DNA from: Modestobacter versicolor
GTDB lineage: Bacteria > Actinomycetota > Actinomycetes > Mycobacteriales > Geodermatophilaceae
DNA: 64,000 bases
NCBI RefSeq assembly: GCF_014195485.1
Contig: NZ_JACIBU010000001.1
Location: 2,294,001-2,358,000, forward strand
Direction of reading: 5' to 3'
Made by a program: the position numbers and the translations under genes. Position 1 is the stretch's first letter. The number at the start of each line of letters is the position of its first letter. Below, piece after piece: positions 53,140 through 61,850 of the stretch. The notes under the pieces are model-generated. The model ran no database searches. It had not been told where the DNA came from and was given only the letters and a program-made list of their open reading frames with translations.

Positions 53140-55134
53140 GTGGCCGGACGCCGCCCGAAGGGCTACCGGTACGGGCAGTGGCGCGGCGGGCCGGACCCGC
53201 TCGCCCCGCCCTACGACGTCGCGGCCGCCGTCGACGAGATCGGCGACCAGGTGCTGGCCGGCAGCGGCGTGCGCGAGGCGATGCGCGACCTGCTGCGCCG
53301 CGGCATCGACGGCCGGCGCGGGCTGGACGCGCTGCGCCGGTCGGTCCGCGACCGGCTGCGCGAGGCCCGCCAGGCGGGCCGGATGGACGGCACCCTGGAG
53401 CAGGTCCGCGAGCTGCTCGACCAGGCCGTGGAGGCCGAGCGGAGCGCGCTCTTCCCCGACCCGGACGACGCCGCCCGGCTGGCCGAGGCCGAGCTGGACT
53501 CCCTGCCGCAGGACACCGCCGGTGCCGTGCGCGCGCTCAAGGACCACCAGTGGCGCTCGCCGGAGGCCGCCCAGGCCTACCAGCAGATCCAGGACCTGCT
53601 GCGCCAGGAGGTGCTCGACAGCTCCTTCCAGGGGATGAAGCAGGCGCTGCAGCAGATGCAGGACGGCGACGGCGCCGCGATGCAGGCCGTCAAGGACATG
53701 GTCGCCGACCTCTCCGCGCTGGTCGACGCGCACAACCGCGGCGAGGACACCGACCAGCAGTTCGCCGAGTTCATGGCGAAGCACGGGCAGTTCTTCCCCG
53801 ACGACCCGCAGTCGGTCGAGGAGCTGATCGACTCGCTGGCCCGCCGGGCGGCGGCCCAGGAGCGGATGCTGGCCGGCCTGTCCGCCGAGCAGCGCGCCGA
53901 GCTGCAGGACCTCATGGGCCAGGCGATGGGCGACCTGGGGCTGCAGAGCGAGATGGCCCACCTGTCCGACGCGCTGCGCCAGGCCCGCCCCGACCTGCCC
54001 TGGGGCCAGCGCGGCCCGGTGCCTGACGGCGAGCAGGGCCTGGGCATGGGCGACGCCACGACCGCGGTCGCCGAGCTGGCCGACCTGGAGTCGCTGTCCC
54101 AGCAGCTGTCCCAGGGCTACGCCGGGGCGTCGCTGGCCGACGTCGACGAAGAGCTGCTGGAGCAGGCGCTGGGCCGCTCCGCCGTCGACGACCTGGCCGC
54201 GCTGCGCCGGCTGGAGCGCGAGCTGGAGCGGCAGGGCTACCTGCAGCGCTCCGACGGGGCGCTGCAGCTCTCGCCCAAGGCGGTGCGGCGGCTGGGCGCC
54301 ACCGCTCTGCGCCGGGTGTTCGCGAAGCTCGACGCCGCCGGCCGGGGCGAGCACGACGTCGCCGACGCCGGGGCGGCCGGTGAGCTGACCGGGGCCTCGC
54401 GGGAGTGGCGGTTCGGCGACGAGCAGCCGCTGGACGTCGTCCGGACGGTGCGCAACGCGGTGCTGCGCAACGCCGGCTCGCCGCGCGGCGACGGGCAGCG
54501 GCGGGTGCAGATCGCCGTCGAGGACTTCGAGGTGGTGGAGACCGAGCGGCGCACCGGCGCGGCCGTGGCGCTGCTGGTCGACCTCTCCTACTCGATGGCG
54601 CTGCGCGGCACCTGGGGCGCGGCGAAGTCGACCGCGATGGCGCTGCACTCGCTGGTGACCACCCGGTTCCCGCAGGACGCCATCGAGATCATCGGCTTCT
54701 CCTCCACCGCGCAGGTGCTGCGGCCGGAGACGCTCGCCGAGCTCAGCGTCGACACCCTGCAGGGCACGAACCTGCAGCACGGCCTGATGCTGGCCCGCCG
54801 CTTCCTGGGCCGGCACCGCGACGCCGAGCCCGTGGTCCTGGTGGTCACCGACGGCGAGCCGACGGCGCACCTCGAGGACGACGGGACGCCGTACTTCTGC
54901 TGGCCGCCGATGCCGGAGACGATCGCCCGCACGGTCGCCGAGGTGGAGCGGGTGGCCCGCTCGGGCGCGACCCTCAACGTGTTCGCGCTGGACCCGGAAC
55001 CGGCGCTGGTGGAGTTCGTGCACGACATCACCGCGCGGGCCGGCGGCCGGGTGTTCCAGCCCGACAGCGACCGGCTGGGCGAGTACGTCGTCGCCGACTA
55101 CCTGCGCGCCCGGAGGGGGCGGCGATCTCGGTGA
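53140..55134 (+). CDS. VWA domain protein, CoxE-like partner of the MoxR ATPase
   Basis: A 664-residue protein. The VWA domain is in the C-terminal 200 residues with the MIDAS motif DLSYS (in VALLVDLSYSMALRG), the TDGEPT loop and an intact downstream Thr region, so metal binding is expected. The N-terminal 400 residues are helical and charged, with many Gln/Glu/Arg. MoxR-VWA pairs assist cofactor insertion or complex assembly. GTG 53140 is one base after the ATPase gene. A family A terminator follows the stop. Confidence 0.85.
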   Translation: MAGRRPKGYRYGQWRGGPDPLAPPYDVAAAVDEIGDQVLAGSGVREAMRDLLRRGIDGRRGLDALRRSVRDRLREARQAGRMDGTLEQVRELLDQAVEAERSALFPDPDDAARLAEAELDSLPQDTAGAVRALKDHQWRSPEAAQAYQQIQDLLRQEVLDSSFQGMKQALQQMQDGDGAAMQAVKDMVADLSALVDAHNRGEDTDQQFAEFMAKHGQFFPDDPQSVEELIDSLARRAAAQERMLAGLSAEQRAELQDLMGQAMGDLGLQSEMAHLSDALRQARPDLPWGQRGPVPDGEQGLGMGDATTAVAELADLESLSQQLSQGYAGASLADVDEELLEQALGRSAVDDLAALRRLERELERQGYLQRSDGALQLSPKAVRRLGATALRRVFAKLDAAGRGEHDVADAGAAGELTGASREWRFGDEQPLDVVRTVRNAVLRNAGSPRGDGQRRVQIAVEDFEVVETERRTGAAVALLVDLSYSMALRGTWGAAKSTAMALHSLVTTRFPQDAIEIIGFSSTAQVLRPETLAELSVDTLQGTNLQHGLMLARRFLGRHRDAEPVVLVVTDGEPTAHLEDDGTPYFCWPPMPETIARTVAEVERVARSGATLNVFALDPEPALVEFVHDITARAGGRVFQPDSDRLGEYVVADYLRARRGRRSR

Positions 55135-55136
55135 GC

Positions 55137-55197
55137 TGAAGGACCCCGCTGCCCCCCACGCCTCGCAAGCTCGACGCGGGCCCCTGCAGCGGGGCCG
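55137..55197 (+). repeat. Family A terminator repeat after the VWA gene
   Basis: Outer stem CCCCGCTGC (55144-55152) with GCAGCGGGG (55186-55194). The TGCCCCCC block and TCGC-AGCTCG core match the copy at 44381-44441. It starts just after the stop codon. Confidence 0.8.
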
Positions 55198-55223
55198 TTC
55201 CGGCAACGCGCACAGCGGCGCGG

Positions 55224-55238
55224 GACAATGGACCGGTG
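55224..55238 (+). promoter_or_regulatory. Likely leaderless promoter of the GNAT gene
   Basis: GACAAT (55224-55229), a good -10 hexamer, ends six bases before GTG 55236. The transcript would begin at or next to the start codon. Confidence 0.5.
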
Positions 55239-55700
55239 AGCAGCGAGGCGCCTACCGGGACGATCACCATCGAGCAGGTCGACGCCGCGGCGACCTACCC
55301 GCTCCGCGCCCAGGAGCTGCGCCAGGGCCGCCCGGTGGAGATCGACGAGGACGACGCCCCCTACACCCTGCACCTGGCCGCCCGGCTGGACGGCGACGAG
55401 ATCGTCGGCGTCGTCCGCTTCCACCCCCGGGACTGCCCGTGGCGGCCCGGCGAGGGCTCCTGGCAGCTGCGCGGCATGGCCACCGACCCGCGGGTGCGCG
55501 GGCTCGGCGCCGGCCGCGCGCTGGTCGCCGAGGGGCTCACCCGGGTCGCGGCGCGGGGCGGCGACCTGGTCTGGTGCGACGCCCGGAAGGCCGCCGTCGG
55601 GTTCTACGAGCGGATCGGCTTCACCGTGGTCACCGACGAGTACGACCTGCGCCCGGTCGGGCCGCACCGCGGGATGGTCATCGAGCTGCCGATCCGCTGA
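55236..55700 (+). CDS. GNAT family N-acetyltransferase
   Basis: A 154-residue GCN5-type acetyltransferase. Acetyl-CoA pyrophosphate loop RGLGAGRALVAEG at about residues 88-100, following MATDPRVRG, and the C-terminal GFYERIGFTVV motif. The substrate is unknown. The apparent promoter directly precedes the GTG, and no ribosome-binding site is seen. Confidence 0.88.
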   Translation: MSSEAPTGTITIEQVDAAATYPLRAQELRQGRPVEIDEDDAPYTLHLAARLDGDEIVGVVRFHPRDCPWRPGEGSWQLRGMATDPRVRGLGAGRALVAEGLTRVAARGGDLVWCDARKAAVGFYERIGFTVVTDEYDLRPVGPHRGMVIELPIR

Positions 55701-55706
55701 CCCGGC

Positions 55707-57074
55707 TCAGCGGATCGGGTGCGCCCCGCTGGAGCTGATCCCGGGGATCTGGCCGGCCCGGAACGCGTCGACGAAGAGCCGGTGGTCCTCGCGGGTGCGC
55801 TGGGCGTAGCCGTGGGCGAAGTCGACGAGGTCGGCGATGAACTCGTCGCGGCGCCCGCCGATCATCGTGCTGATCGCCTCCTCGGTCTGGAACGGCACCA
55901 GGGTGTGGTCGCTGTCGGCGTCGCCCACGCAGTGCAGCTTCGCCGTCGCCCGCCCGAGCTGGGCCAGGACGGGTGAGATCTCGTCGGGCTCGGTCAGGTC
56001 GTCCCAGTCCAGGTCCACCTCGTAGGGCGACAGCTCGGCGACCACGAAGCCCACGCCGTCGATCTCGGTGTGCCCGAGGAACTGGGAGGCGTTGGCCTGC
56101 AGCGCCCGCTGGCTGACGGCGGTGCGGTGGCCCTCGTGCTCGAAGTAGGCGCGGATCTCGGGGTCGCGCACGATGCGGCTCGGCGCGGCCACGTTGCCCT
56201 GCTTGACCGACAGCACGACGTCGTTCTCCAGCGCCTGGTCGTACCCCTCGAGCAGCACGTTGTAGGCGGGCAGCCCGGCGCTGCCGATGCCGAAGCCCCC
56301 GGTGCCCACCACGTCCTTGACGTCGTAGGCGACGTCCCGGCGCCGTCGGGGCGGGTGCACGGTCTCCCGGTAGCGGTCGATCGCGGCGAGCACGACCGCG
56401 CGCTCGTCGTCGTCCAGCCGCCGGTTGCGCGGGCGGTCGGCGAACCGGCGCTCGTAGTTCTCCACCACGGTCAGCCGGCCCAGCAGGTCCAGCCGGGTGC
56501 GGGCGGTGGTGGCCAGGACGACGTCGTGCACCGCGCCCTCGGTGTTCTCCCGGAGGAGGGCGAACGACCGGTCGTCGTCGGAGCGGGTGAACGCCTCGAC
56601 CTGGTCGAGGTAGGAGCCCAGGAAGGTGCCGAGCATGTCGCCGATGACGTCGTCGCCGAGGGCCTTGCGCCAGGCCAGCAGCGCGAAGCTGGCCGCGAAC
56701 CGGCGCAGGTCCCAGCTCACGTGGCCCAGGTAGGCCTCGTCGAAGTCGTTGACGTCGAACACGATGCGGCCGGCGCCGTCCATGTAGGTGCCGAAGTTCT
56801 CGGCGTGCAGGTCACCCTGGATCCACACCCGCGACGTCCGCTCGTCACACCAGCGGTCCTCCAGCGTCGCCATGTCGGCGTAGAACAGGCAGGCCGAGCC
56901 GCGGTAGAACGCGAACGGGTCGGCGGCCATCTTGCGGAACTTGGTGCGGAACGCGTCGGCATCTGCCTGCATCAGCACCGAGAAGGCGTCGACGAGCACG
57001 TCGACGATCTGCTGCTGGCGCTGCGTGTCGTCGGGGTTCTCGCCAGCAGGGGTGAGGTCAGCTCGGTCGGCCAC
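55707..57074 (-). CDS. DUF2252 family protein
   Basis: A 455-residue protein of the DUF2252 family, distantly kinase-like. RVWIQGDLHAENFGTYMDGA (HAEN resembles the catalytic HxDxxxxN loop) followed by IVFDVNDFDEAYLGHVSWDL are the diagnostic segments, and GSACLFYADM near the start also fits. Function is unknown. GTG 57074 follows TACCGT by six bases on the minus strand, so a leaderless transcript is likely. The frame is open far upstream but the start used agrees with the family. Confidence 0.85.
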   Translation of the reverse strand: MADRADLTPAGENPDDTQRQQQIVDVLVDAFSVLMQADADAFRTKFRKMAADPFAFYRGSACLFYADMATLEDRWCDERTSRVWIQGDLHAENFGTYMDGAGRIVFDVNDFDEAYLGHVSWDLRRFAASFALLAWRKALGDDVIGDMLGTFLGSYLDQVEAFTRSDDDRSFALLRENTEGAVHDVVLATTARTRLDLLGRLTVVENYERRFADRPRNRRLDDDERAVVLAAIDRYRETVHPPRRRRDVAYDVKDVVGTGGFGIGSAGLPAYNVLLEGYDQALENDVVLSVKQGNVAAPSRIVRDPEIRAYFEHEGHRTAVSQRALQANASQFLGHTEIDGVGFVVAELSPYEVDLDWDDLTEPDEISPVLAQLGRATAKLHCVGDADSDHTLVPFQTEEAISTMIGGRRDEFIADLVDFAHGYAQRTREDHRLFVDAFRAGQIPGISSSGAHPIR

Positions 57075-57161
57075 GGCCCCACGGTAGGGGGTGGATAGCC
57101 TGATGATCAGCTCCCAGCCGCAGGACGCGGTCCCGGGGGCCGGAGGAGAGGACGGGGCCGG

Positions 57162-58181
57162 GTGACGCGAGCGAGCAGAGCGCGGCGGCTGGCGACCGGC
57201 GCCGTGTACGGCGGCGGCGGCGTGGGGCTGGCGGGGGCCGCACTGGTGACCCTCCTGCGCGAGGAGGCCCGGGCCGCACGGCGCCGGGTGACCGCCAACC
57301 GGGCCCAGGCCGACCCGCCCACCGGCAACGGCGTCTACGGGCGTGGCCGGGGCAAGCCGATCGTCTTCGCGGTGCTGGGCGACTCCAGCGCCGTCGGGCT
57401 GGGCGTCGACGCCGCCGGCGAGACCCCCGGCGTGCTCATCGCCGCGGCGCTGGCCGAGCTGGCCGAGCGGCCGATCCGGCTGGTCAAGTTCGCGAAGTCG
57501 GGCGCCGTCTCCCGCGACCTCGCCGCCCAGGTCGAGCAGGCGCTGCCCGAGCGCCCCGACGTCGTCCTGATCATGATCGGCGCCAACGACGTCACCAGCC
57601 GGGCCCGGCCCGCGGAGTCGGTCCGGGCGCTCGCCGAGGCGGTCCGCACGCTGATCGACGCCGGCTGCCAGGTCGTCGTCGGCACCTGCCCCGACCTCGG
57701 CACGATCCGCCCGATCGCCCAGCCGCTGCGGGTGCTGGCCCGGCGGTGGAGCCGCCAGCTCGCCGCCGCGCAGACCATCGCCGTCGTCGCCGAGGGCGGG
57801 CGCACCGTCTCGCTGGGATCGGTGCTCGGCCCCTCCTTCGCCACCGACCGCACGCTGTTCAGCAACGACGAGTTCCACCCATCGGCGGCCGGCTACGCAG
57901 CCGCCGCCGCGTCGCTGCTGCCCTCGATCGCCGACGCGCTCGGCGTCTGGCCGGCCGCGGCCGACCGGGGCCTGCGGCTGCGGCGGGACACCGTCCGCCC
58001 GGTCGCGCGCGCCGCGGCCAAGGCGGCCGGGCGCACCGGGACCGAGGTGCAGCCCACCGAGGTCCGCGGCGCGGAGAGCGGGCCGCGCGGCCCGTGGGCC
58101 CGGCTGCGCCGGCGTCGCCCGGTCGAGATCCCCACGGCCGAGCAGGCCGACGAGGCTGCGCGCACCGCCGTCCCCTCCTGA
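57162..58181 (+). CDS. SGNH/GDSL hydrolase
   Basis: A 339-residue hydrolase of the SGNH fold. Blocks: LGDSSAVGLGVD (Ser nucleophile), KSGAVSRDL, IGANDVTSR and NDEFHPSAAGYAAAAA (catalytic Asp/His). An N-terminal hydrophobic stretch (about residues 12-34) may be a signal anchor, so it could act at the membrane. The C-terminal 70 residues are charged and Pro/Arg-rich. It is a lipase/esterase-type enzyme; the substrate is unknown. GTG start; close upstream on the opposite strand is the DUF2252 gene. Confidence 0.87.
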   Translation: MTRASRARRLATGAVYGGGGVGLAGAALVTLLREEARAARRRVTANRAQADPPTGNGVYGRGRGKPIVFAVLGDSSAVGLGVDAAGETPGVLIAAALAELAERPIRLVKFAKSGAVSRDLAAQVEQALPERPDVVLIMIGANDVTSRARPAESVRALAEAVRTLIDAGCQVVVGTCPDLGTIRPIAQPLRVLARRWSRQLAAAQTIAVVAEGGRTVSLGSVLGPSFATDRTLFSNDEFHPSAAGYAAAAASLLPSIADALGVWPAAADRGLRLRRDTVRPVARAAAKAAGRTGTEVQPTEVRGAESGPRGPWARLRRRRPVEIPTAEQADEAARTAVPS

Positions 58182-58288
58182 GCGGGTGCGCCGCGCCCGC
58201 TGGGCCGCGGCGTACCCGGGGGTAGCTTGAGGACGACCCGACGTCCGTCGCCGCCCGCGGGGTGGCGCGCCTCATCGTGGAGGACCCC

Positions 58289-59509
58289 ATGCCCGAAGCC
58301 GTCATCGTCGCCGCCGCCCGCTCACCCATCGGCCGCGCGTTCAAGGGGTCGCTGAAGGACCTGCGCCCCGACGACCTGGCCGCCACCATCACCCGCGCCG
58401 CGCTGGACCAGGTGCCGCAGCTGGACCCGACCGACATCGACGACCTGATGCTCGGCTGCGGTCTCCCCGGTGGCGAGCAGGGCTACAACATGGGCCGGAT
58501 CGTCGCCGTCCTGATGGGCATGGACCACCTGCCCGGGACGACGGTCACCCGCTACTGCTCCTCGTCGCTGCAGACCACCCGGATGGCGCTGCACGCGATC
58601 AAGGCCGGTGAGGGCGACGTCTTCATCTCCGCCGGTGTCGAGATGGTGTCCCGCTTCGTCAAGGGCAACTCCGACGCCATCCCGGACACCCAGAACCCGC
58701 GCTTCGAGGCCGCCGCCGCCAAGGTGGCCAAGGCCGCCGAGAGCGGCGCCGACTCCTGGCGCGACCCGCGCGAGGACGGCGAGCTGCCCGACGCCTACAT
58801 CTCGATGGGCCAGACCGCGGAGAACCTGGCGCTGGTCAAGGACGTCTCCCGGCAGGAGATGGACGAGTTCGCCGTCCGCAGCCAGAACCTGGCCGAGCAG
58901 GCCATCGCCGACGGCTTCTGGGAGCGCGAGATCACCCCGGTGACGCTCCCCGACGGCACCGTGGTCAGCACCGACGACGGCCCGCGGGCCGGCACCACGC
59001 TCGAGGGCATCGCCGGCCTCAAGCCGGTGTTCCGCCCCGACGGCCGGGTCACCGCCGGCAACGCCTGCCCGCTCAACGACGGCGCGGCCGCCCTGGTGAT
59101 CATGAGCGACCGCAAGGCGCAGGACCTGGGCATCACCCCGCTGGCCCGGATCGTCTCCACCGGCGTCACCGGGCTCTCGCCGGAGATCATGGGCTACGGC
59201 CCGGTCGATGCGACGAAGCAGGCGCTGGCCCGCGCGGGCATGTCGATCTCCGACATCGACCTGGTCGAGATCAACGAGGCCTTCGCCGCGCAGGTCATCC
59301 CGAGCTACCGGGACCTGGGCATCGACATCGACAAGCTCAACGTGCACGGCGGGGCGATCGCTGTCGGCCACCCGTTCGGGATGACCGGCGCCCGGATCAC
59401 CGGCACCCTGCTCAACGGCCTGCGCGCCCGCGACGGCCAGTTCGGCCTGGAGACGATGTGCGTCGGCGGCGGGCAGGGCATGGCGATGGTGCTCGAGCGC
59501 CTCTCCTGA
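58289..59509 (+). CDS. Acetyl-CoA acetyltransferase (thiolase)
   Basis: A 406-residue thiolase. Nucleophilic Cys90 in VTRYCSSSLQTT, His in GGAIAVGHPFGMTGAR, and the second catalytic Cys in TMCVGGGQGMA. It condenses or cleaves acetoacetyl-CoA-type substrates in fatty acid or polyhydroxybutyrate metabolism. ATG 58289 follows GGAGGA at 58279-58284; an upstream in-frame start at 58262 is less likely. It ends before a pair of large palindromes shared with the next, convergent gene. Confidence 0.93.
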   Translation: MPEAVIVAAARSPIGRAFKGSLKDLRPDDLAATITRAALDQVPQLDPTDIDDLMLGCGLPGGEQGYNMGRIVAVLMGMDHLPGTTVTRYCSSSLQTTRMALHAIKAGEGDVFISAGVEMVSRFVKGNSDAIPDTQNPRFEAAAAKVAKAAESGADSWRDPREDGELPDAYISMGQTAENLALVKDVSRQEMDEFAVRSQNLAEQAIADGFWEREITPVTLPDGTVVSTDDGPRAGTTLEGIAGLKPVFRPDGRVTAGNACPLNDGAAALVIMSDRKAQDLGITPLARIVSTGVTGLSPEIMGYGPVDATKQALARAGMSISDIDLVEINEAFAAQVIPSYRDLGIDIDKLNVHGGAIAVGHPFGMTGARITGTLLNGLRARDGQFGLETMCVGGGQGMAMVLERLS

Positions 59510-59524
59510 GCCCCCGGCCCGGCC

Positions 59525-59598
59525 CGTTGATCATGGGCGTCTGACCGCCGGACACGCCGCCCACCGGCATGTCAGCGGCATGACGCCCATGATCAACG
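59525..59598. repeat. Large palindrome GTTGATCATGGGCGTC between convergent genes
   Basis: Perfect 17-bp arms (59525-59541 with 59582-59598) separated by 40 bases containing further weak pairing. The arm is TGATCA-containing and AT-richer than its surroundings. It lies after the thiolase stop. Confidence 0.65.
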
Positions 59599-59622
59599 AG
59601 CGAGGTGTGAGTGCACCCCCGG

Positions 59623-59670
59623 ACACGACCGTGGCCCGGCCCCCTCGCGGGGACCGGGCCACGGTCGTGT
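59623..59670. terminator. Bidirectional terminator between the thiolase and Bax-inhibitor genes
   Basis: Perfect 17-bp arms (59623-59639 with 59654-59670), and the 14-base loop adds a CCCC/GGGG pair. It ends 17 bases from the stop of the minus-strand gene. Confidence 0.85.
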
Positions 59671-59686
59671 GGTGCAGGTGCTCAGA

Positions 59687-60502
59687 TCACTCGCGGAAGT
59701 AGCTCAGCAGCCGCAGGATCTCGATGTACAGCCAGATGACCGTGACGAGCAGGCCGAAGGCGATGTACCAGGCGAACTTCGGCGCGACGCCGCGGCGGAT
59801 GGCCTCGTCGGCAGCGTCGAAGTCCAGCAGCAGCATGAACGCCGCGATGCCGATCATCAGCAGGCTGAAGCCGATGGCGACCGGGCCGCCCTCGCGCAGA
59901 CCCAGCGCGTCACCGTCGCTGAACAGGCCGACCAGGAAGTTGACCAGCAGCAGCACCAGCGCGCCGACGGCGGCACCGACGACCCAGCGGGTGAGCTTCG
60001 GGGTGACCCGGATGGCACCGGTCTTGTAGACGACCAGCATGCCGGCGAAGACGCCGAACGTGCCGATGAGCGCCTGCATGACGATGCCGGGGTAGATGTC
60101 GTTGAAGGCCTCGCTGATCGCGCCGAGCGCGACACCGTAGAGGATCCCGTAGGCCAGCGTCGCCGCCGGGTTGGCGATCTGCTTGAACGAGATCACCAGG
60201 CCGAGCACGAACGCGACGAGGACGGCCGGGATCGCCAGACCCCACGCCAGCGACTGGGGCAGCACGGCCCAGGTGACGGCGGCGGAGAGCACCGTCACCA
60301 GGAAGCTGATGCCGGTCTTGGCGACGACGTCGTCCATCGTCATGTAGGCGCGGCCGGTGGCCGCGTAGGGCGACGGAGCCGAGTACGGGTCGTACTGGGT
60401 GGGCGCGCCACCGTACGTCTGCTGCGGGCCTGCGCCCCAGCCGCCGGACTGGCTGCCGGCCGCGGGGAAGCCCCGACTGAAGGCCGGGTTGCTGCTGGGC
60501 AT
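59687..60502 (-). CDS. Bax inhibitor-1/YccA family membrane protein
   Basis: A 271-residue protein with about seven TM helices. The cytosolic N-terminal 55 residues are Ser/Gly/Tyr/Pro-rich (GAPTQYDPYSAPSPYAATG), then TM helices from about 65. The family elements SFKQIANPAATLAYGILYGV and YIEILRLLSYF at the C-terminus fit BI-1/YccA proteins. Function in actinobacteria is unknown; some relatives conduct calcium. ATG 60502 is preferred since GAGGAG lies six bases upstream; ATG 60508 abuts it. Confidence 0.88.
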   Translation of the reverse strand: MPSSNPAFSRGFPAAGSQSGGWGAGPQQTYGGAPTQYDPYSAPSPYAATGRAYMTMDDVVAKTGISFLVTVLSAAVTWAVLPQSLAWGLAIPAVLVAFVLGLVISFKQIANPAATLAYGILYGVALGAISEAFNDIYPGIVMQALIGTFGVFAGMLVVYKTGAIRVTPKLTRWVVGAAVGALVLLLVNFLVGLFSDGDALGLREGGPVAIGFSLLMIGIAAFMLLLDFDAADEAIRRGVAPKFAWYIAFGLLVTVIWLYIEILRLLSYFRE

Positions 60503-60622
60503 CGTCATCTCCTCGAGGTGACTGGTCGGTCGGTGGGGCACAGCTTGGTCCACCCCACGCTGTCTGGTCCAACGCCAGGTCGGCCCGGCGAGTTCCCACG
60601 TGGCCGGCACCACCCGGACGGG

Positions 60623-60696
60623 TGCCCCCGGTGGGGGTCGAACCCACACTGTGACCCTTTTAAGGGGCCTGCCTCTGCCGGTTGGGCTACGGGGGC
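60623..60696 (-). tRNA. tRNA with anticodon UAA (UUA codon), short variable loop
   Basis: A complete class I cloverleaf on the minus strand, 74 bases with the discriminator A. Acceptor GCCCCCG pairs with CGGGGGC. The D arm has GCC/GGC with GG in the loop. Anticodon stem GGCCC pairs with GGGTC (one G-T) around the loop CTTAAAA, so positions 34-36 read TAA. The variable loop is ACAGT (5 bases), and the T arm is GTGGG-TTCGACC-CCCAC. CCA is not encoded. A UAA anticodon belongs to leucine, but bacterial tRNA-Leu normally has a long variable arm. The 5' end is 1 base after the stop codon of the UDG gene. Confidence 0.85.
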
Positions 60697-60697
60697 C

Positions 60698-61465
60698 TCA
60701 GCGGTCAGAGCTTGCCAGCTCCGTGGCGCGGCCGAGCACGGCGTCCAGCATCGGCTCGGTGAGCCGTCCGGTGAAGGTGTTCTGCTGGCTCACGTGGTAG
60801 CTGCCCAGCAGGGTGAGGGTCCCGTGCGGGCCGGTCAGGGTCACCTCCGCCCCGTGCCCGAACGCCGGCCGCGGCCGGGGCAGCGCGTACCCGGCCGCGC
60901 TGAGCACCGGCCACAGCGCCGTCCAGCCGAAGCCACCGAGGACGACGACCACCCGCAGCCGCGGCAGCAGCGCCAGCTCCCGGGCCAGCCACGGGGAGCA
61001 GGTGTCCCGCTCCTCCGGGGTCGGCGCGTTGGCCGGCGGGGCGCAGCGCACCGCGGCGCAGACCCGGACGTCGGTCAGCTCCAGGCCGTCGTCCTTGTGC
61101 ACCGACGTCGGCTGGTTGGCCAGACCCGCCCGCCAGAGCGCGGCGAAGATCCAGTCGCCGCTGCGGTCGCCGGTGAACACCCGGCCGGTCCGGTTCCCGC
61201 CGTGCGCCGCCGGGGCCAGCCCGACGACGGCGATCCGCGCGTCGGCCGGGCCGAGCCCGGGCACCGGGCGGCCCCAGTAGTCCTCCTCGCGGAACGAGGC
61301 GCGCTTGACCTGGGCGACCTCCTCGCGCCAGGCGACCAGCCGCGGGCAGGCCCGGCAGCCGGAGATCCGCTCGTCGAGCACGGTGAGCGCGCGGGTGCCG
61401 GCGGCCGCGCGCAGCACGCCGGCCGCGCTGCGGGTGACGGGGAAGCCGTCGGCGTCGCGTGCCAC
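60698..61465 (-). CDS. Family-5 uracil-DNA glycosylase (UdgB)
   Basis: A 255-residue DNA repair enzyme. The family motif GLAPAAHGGNRTGRVFTGDR contains the family-5 sequence. Cys of a [4Fe-4S] cluster lie in SGCRACPRLV, then in CAAVRCAPPANAP and the following DTCSPWL. The late motif GSYHVSQQNTFTGRLT (His in SYHVS) fits UDG motif 2. It removes uracil and related damaged bases. GTG 61465. Its stop is one base from the tRNA, which is probably on the same transcript. Confidence 0.9.
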   Translation of the reverse strand: MARDADGFPVTRSAAGVLRAAAGTRALTVLDERISGCRACPRLVAWREEVAQVKRASFREEDYWGRPVPGLGPADARIAVVGLAPAAHGGNRTGRVFTGDRSGDWIFAALWRAGLANQPTSVHKDDGLELTDVRVCAAVRCAPPANAPTPEERDTCSPWLARELALLPRLRVVVVLGGFGWTALWPVLSAAGYALPRPRPAFGHGAEVTLTGPHGTLTLLGSYHVSQQNTFTGRLTEPMLDAVLGRATELASSDR

Positions 61466-61508
61466 GCCCCCAATAGACCAGATGGTTCCCGGCGCCCCTC
61501 CGGCGGGC

Positions 61509-61835
61509 ATGATCACCGCCGTGGCGACGAAGACGAAGGCCCCGAAGGTGAAGACCCCGCTGCTGTACAAGCTGCTGGGCCCGGCGATGGCGATCCCGGC
61601 CGGCATCGTGGTCAAGAAGGCAGCCGACACCGCGTGGCTCAAGGTGCGCGGCTACCCGCCGCCGAAGAACCCGGCCGCCCCCGGCGTCACCTGGCCCGAC
61701 GCGCTGGCCTGGGCCGCGGTGTCCGGCGTGCTGTACGCCTCGGGCCGGCTGGTCGCCGCCCGCGGCGCAGCAGCGGCCTACCAGAAGCTGACCGGGCACC
61801 TGCCGCCCGGCGTGAACACCGACAGCGCGGCCTAG
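61509..61835 (+). CDS. DUF4235 small membrane protein
   Basis: A 108-residue protein with the DUF4235 pattern: LLYKLLGPAMAIPAGIVVKK at the N-terminus (short hydrophobic stretch), then WPDALAWAAVSGVLYASGRL and YQKLTGHLPPG. ATG 61509; GTG 61521 is an alternative. Function unknown. It is divergent from the UDG gene with only 43 bases between the starts. Confidence 0.8.
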   Translation: MITAVATKTKAPKVKTPLLYKLLGPAMAIPAGIVVKKAADTAWLKVRGYPPPKNPAAPGVTWPDALAWAAVSGVLYASGRLVAARGAAAAYQKLTGHLPPGVNTDSAA

Positions 61836-61850
61836 CCGCCGCAGGCGGCG

